Source: CAVTAE01 sp051649365 (lineage in GTDB: Bacteria; Deinococcota; Deinococci; Deinococcales; Trueperaceae). Taken from it: a stretch of 6,575 nt of DNA. The notes beneath the pieces were generated by a model. The model saw nothing but the letters and a program-made list of their open reading frames with translations, was not told where the DNA came from and searched no databases. The position numbers and the translations under genes are program-made. How positions within the stretch are numbered: the stretch's first letter is position 1; every line of letters starts with the position of its first letter. Location of the stretch: assembly GCA_051649365.1 (NCBI GenBank), contig JBOFGY010000050.1, positions 1 to 6,575 of the forward strand, given 5' to 3'. This document shows positions 6,220-6,575 of the stretch, one piece after another.

Positions 6220-6303
6220 GCAGAAGAGAAGAGGGATAGGGAAGCAGAGGGGAAAACGAGAAAAGTTCCCTCCTCTCCTTTTCTTCCTTTCGCCTCTTCC
6301 TGC
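6220..6303. repeat. Purine/pyrimidine inverted repeat immediately after the ccmB stop
   Basis: A purine-rich arm (about 6220-6255, starting GCAGAAGAG) faces a pyrimidine-rich arm (about 6266-6303, ending CCTCTTCCTGC). Read on the minus strand, both arms start GCAG and are G/A-only for most of their length with a loose 7-base rhythm, so the transcript could form a long imperfect hairpin. It abuts the ccmB stop codon directly. In the minus-strand RNA the hairpin is followed by only four U, so it is a poor intrinsic terminator, but partial attenuation or 3'-end protection of ccmB mRNA is conceivable. Confidence 0.6.
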
Positions 6304-6575
6304 CTACTCTTCGGTTACAAAGTGAAAGAGGGCGGTACACACCACGAGATACACGAGGTCAAAGGCTAGCAAAATTTGCAATCGCCCTACCACGAAGCTT
6401 AAGTCTTGATCTCGGGCGAGTTCGGCGGTGGCGAGAACGGCGGAGTGAACGACGGGTACGACCACTGGAAACATGAGAATAGGCAGTAAGGATTCCCTAG
6501 CGCGTAAATTGGCGGTTAGAGCTGCGTAAAAAGTAGCGACGAGGGCAAAGCCAAGCGTTCCTAACAAAATAATGA
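6304..6575 (-). CDS. ccmB: CcmB heme exporter permease, C-terminal part (5' end off window)
   Basis: The frame is open to the right edge, giving 89 residues before TAG at 6304. It begins IILLGTLGFALVATFYAALT and contains TANLRARESLLPILMFPVVVP, the typical CcmB segment between its later helices, then a final helix near LQILLAFDLVYLVVCTALF. CcmB is the membrane subunit of the CcmAB ABC complex, which uses ATP to release holo-CcmE from CcmC/CcmD. The leucine at 6565-6567 is a TTG codon; because the family motif continues upstream of it, it is not a start. About 130 N-terminal residues are expected beyond the window, with ccmA likely before them. Confidence 0.92.
   Translation of the reverse strand, partial: IILLGTLGFALVATFYAALTANLRARESLLPILMFPVVVPVVHSAVLATAELARDQDLSFVVGRLQILLAFDLVYLVVCTALFHFVTEE

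Noticed and set aside
6304..6567. Complete small membrane protein starting at 6567
   Set aside because: The codon there is TTG within a conserved CcmB motif and the frame continues to the window edge, so this is the tail of ccmB.
1..6575. CRISPR array, tRNA, rRNA or transposase gene
   Set aside because: No regularly spaced direct repeats with unique spacers, no tRNA-like cloverleaf noticed, and no transposase-like protein in any frame.

Overview
The window holds most of a System I cytochrome c maturation (ccm) operon, all of it on the minus strand. In the direction of transcription (high to low coordinate) the order is ccmB (C-terminal part only), ccmC, ccmD, ccmE, ccmF, ccmG/dsbE, ccmH and a separate ccmI-like TPR gene whose end lies off the left edge. 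No credible gene was found on the plus strand. The order is the classical one; the ABC ATPase gene ccmA would be expected beyond position 6575. The organism makes c-type cytochromes with a covalent-heme CcmE chaperone. Base composition is moderate (mid-40s % GC by eye). I cannot fix the phylum from sequence alone: Deinococcota/Trueperaceae-like or Chloroflexota-like bacteria are possible guesses, nothing stronger.

How the genes work together: CcmB (with CcmA) and CcmC/CcmD load heme onto and release it from CcmE. CcmE carries the heme covalently on its HSEQY motif to CcmF. CcmG (WCAPC thioredoxin) and CcmH (LRCPVC) keep the apocytochrome CXXCH thiols reduced. The CcmI-like protein holds the apocytochrome with its TPR domain while CcmF ligates heme. 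All motifs I looked for are present, apart from a conservative Asp-to-Glu change in the CcmC WWD motif.

Layout: 1-1207 ccmI-like; 1216-1263 heptamer repeat hairpin; 1271-1771 ccmH, whose signal peptide region is itself written in a second heptamer repeat; 1768-2310 ccmG/dsbE; 2311-2602 an insertion-like gap with a 198-bp nested inverted-repeat element; 2603-4627 ccmF; 4628-4789 a gap with a heptamer hairpin; 4790-5218 ccmE; 5215-5325 ccmD; 5318-6040 ccmC; 6041-6303 a gap with a direct repeat, an XhoI-type palindrome and a fourth purine/pyrimidine hairpin; 6304-6575 ccmB.

The genes are textbook. The unusual part is the junctions. Gene pairs are either overlapped by 4-8 bases or separated by a repeat element, and four of the five elements are degenerate 7-base tandem repeats arranged as inverted arms, three of them lying just after an upstream stop codon. 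The palindrome CTCGAG also occurs 11 times, far more than chance predicts.
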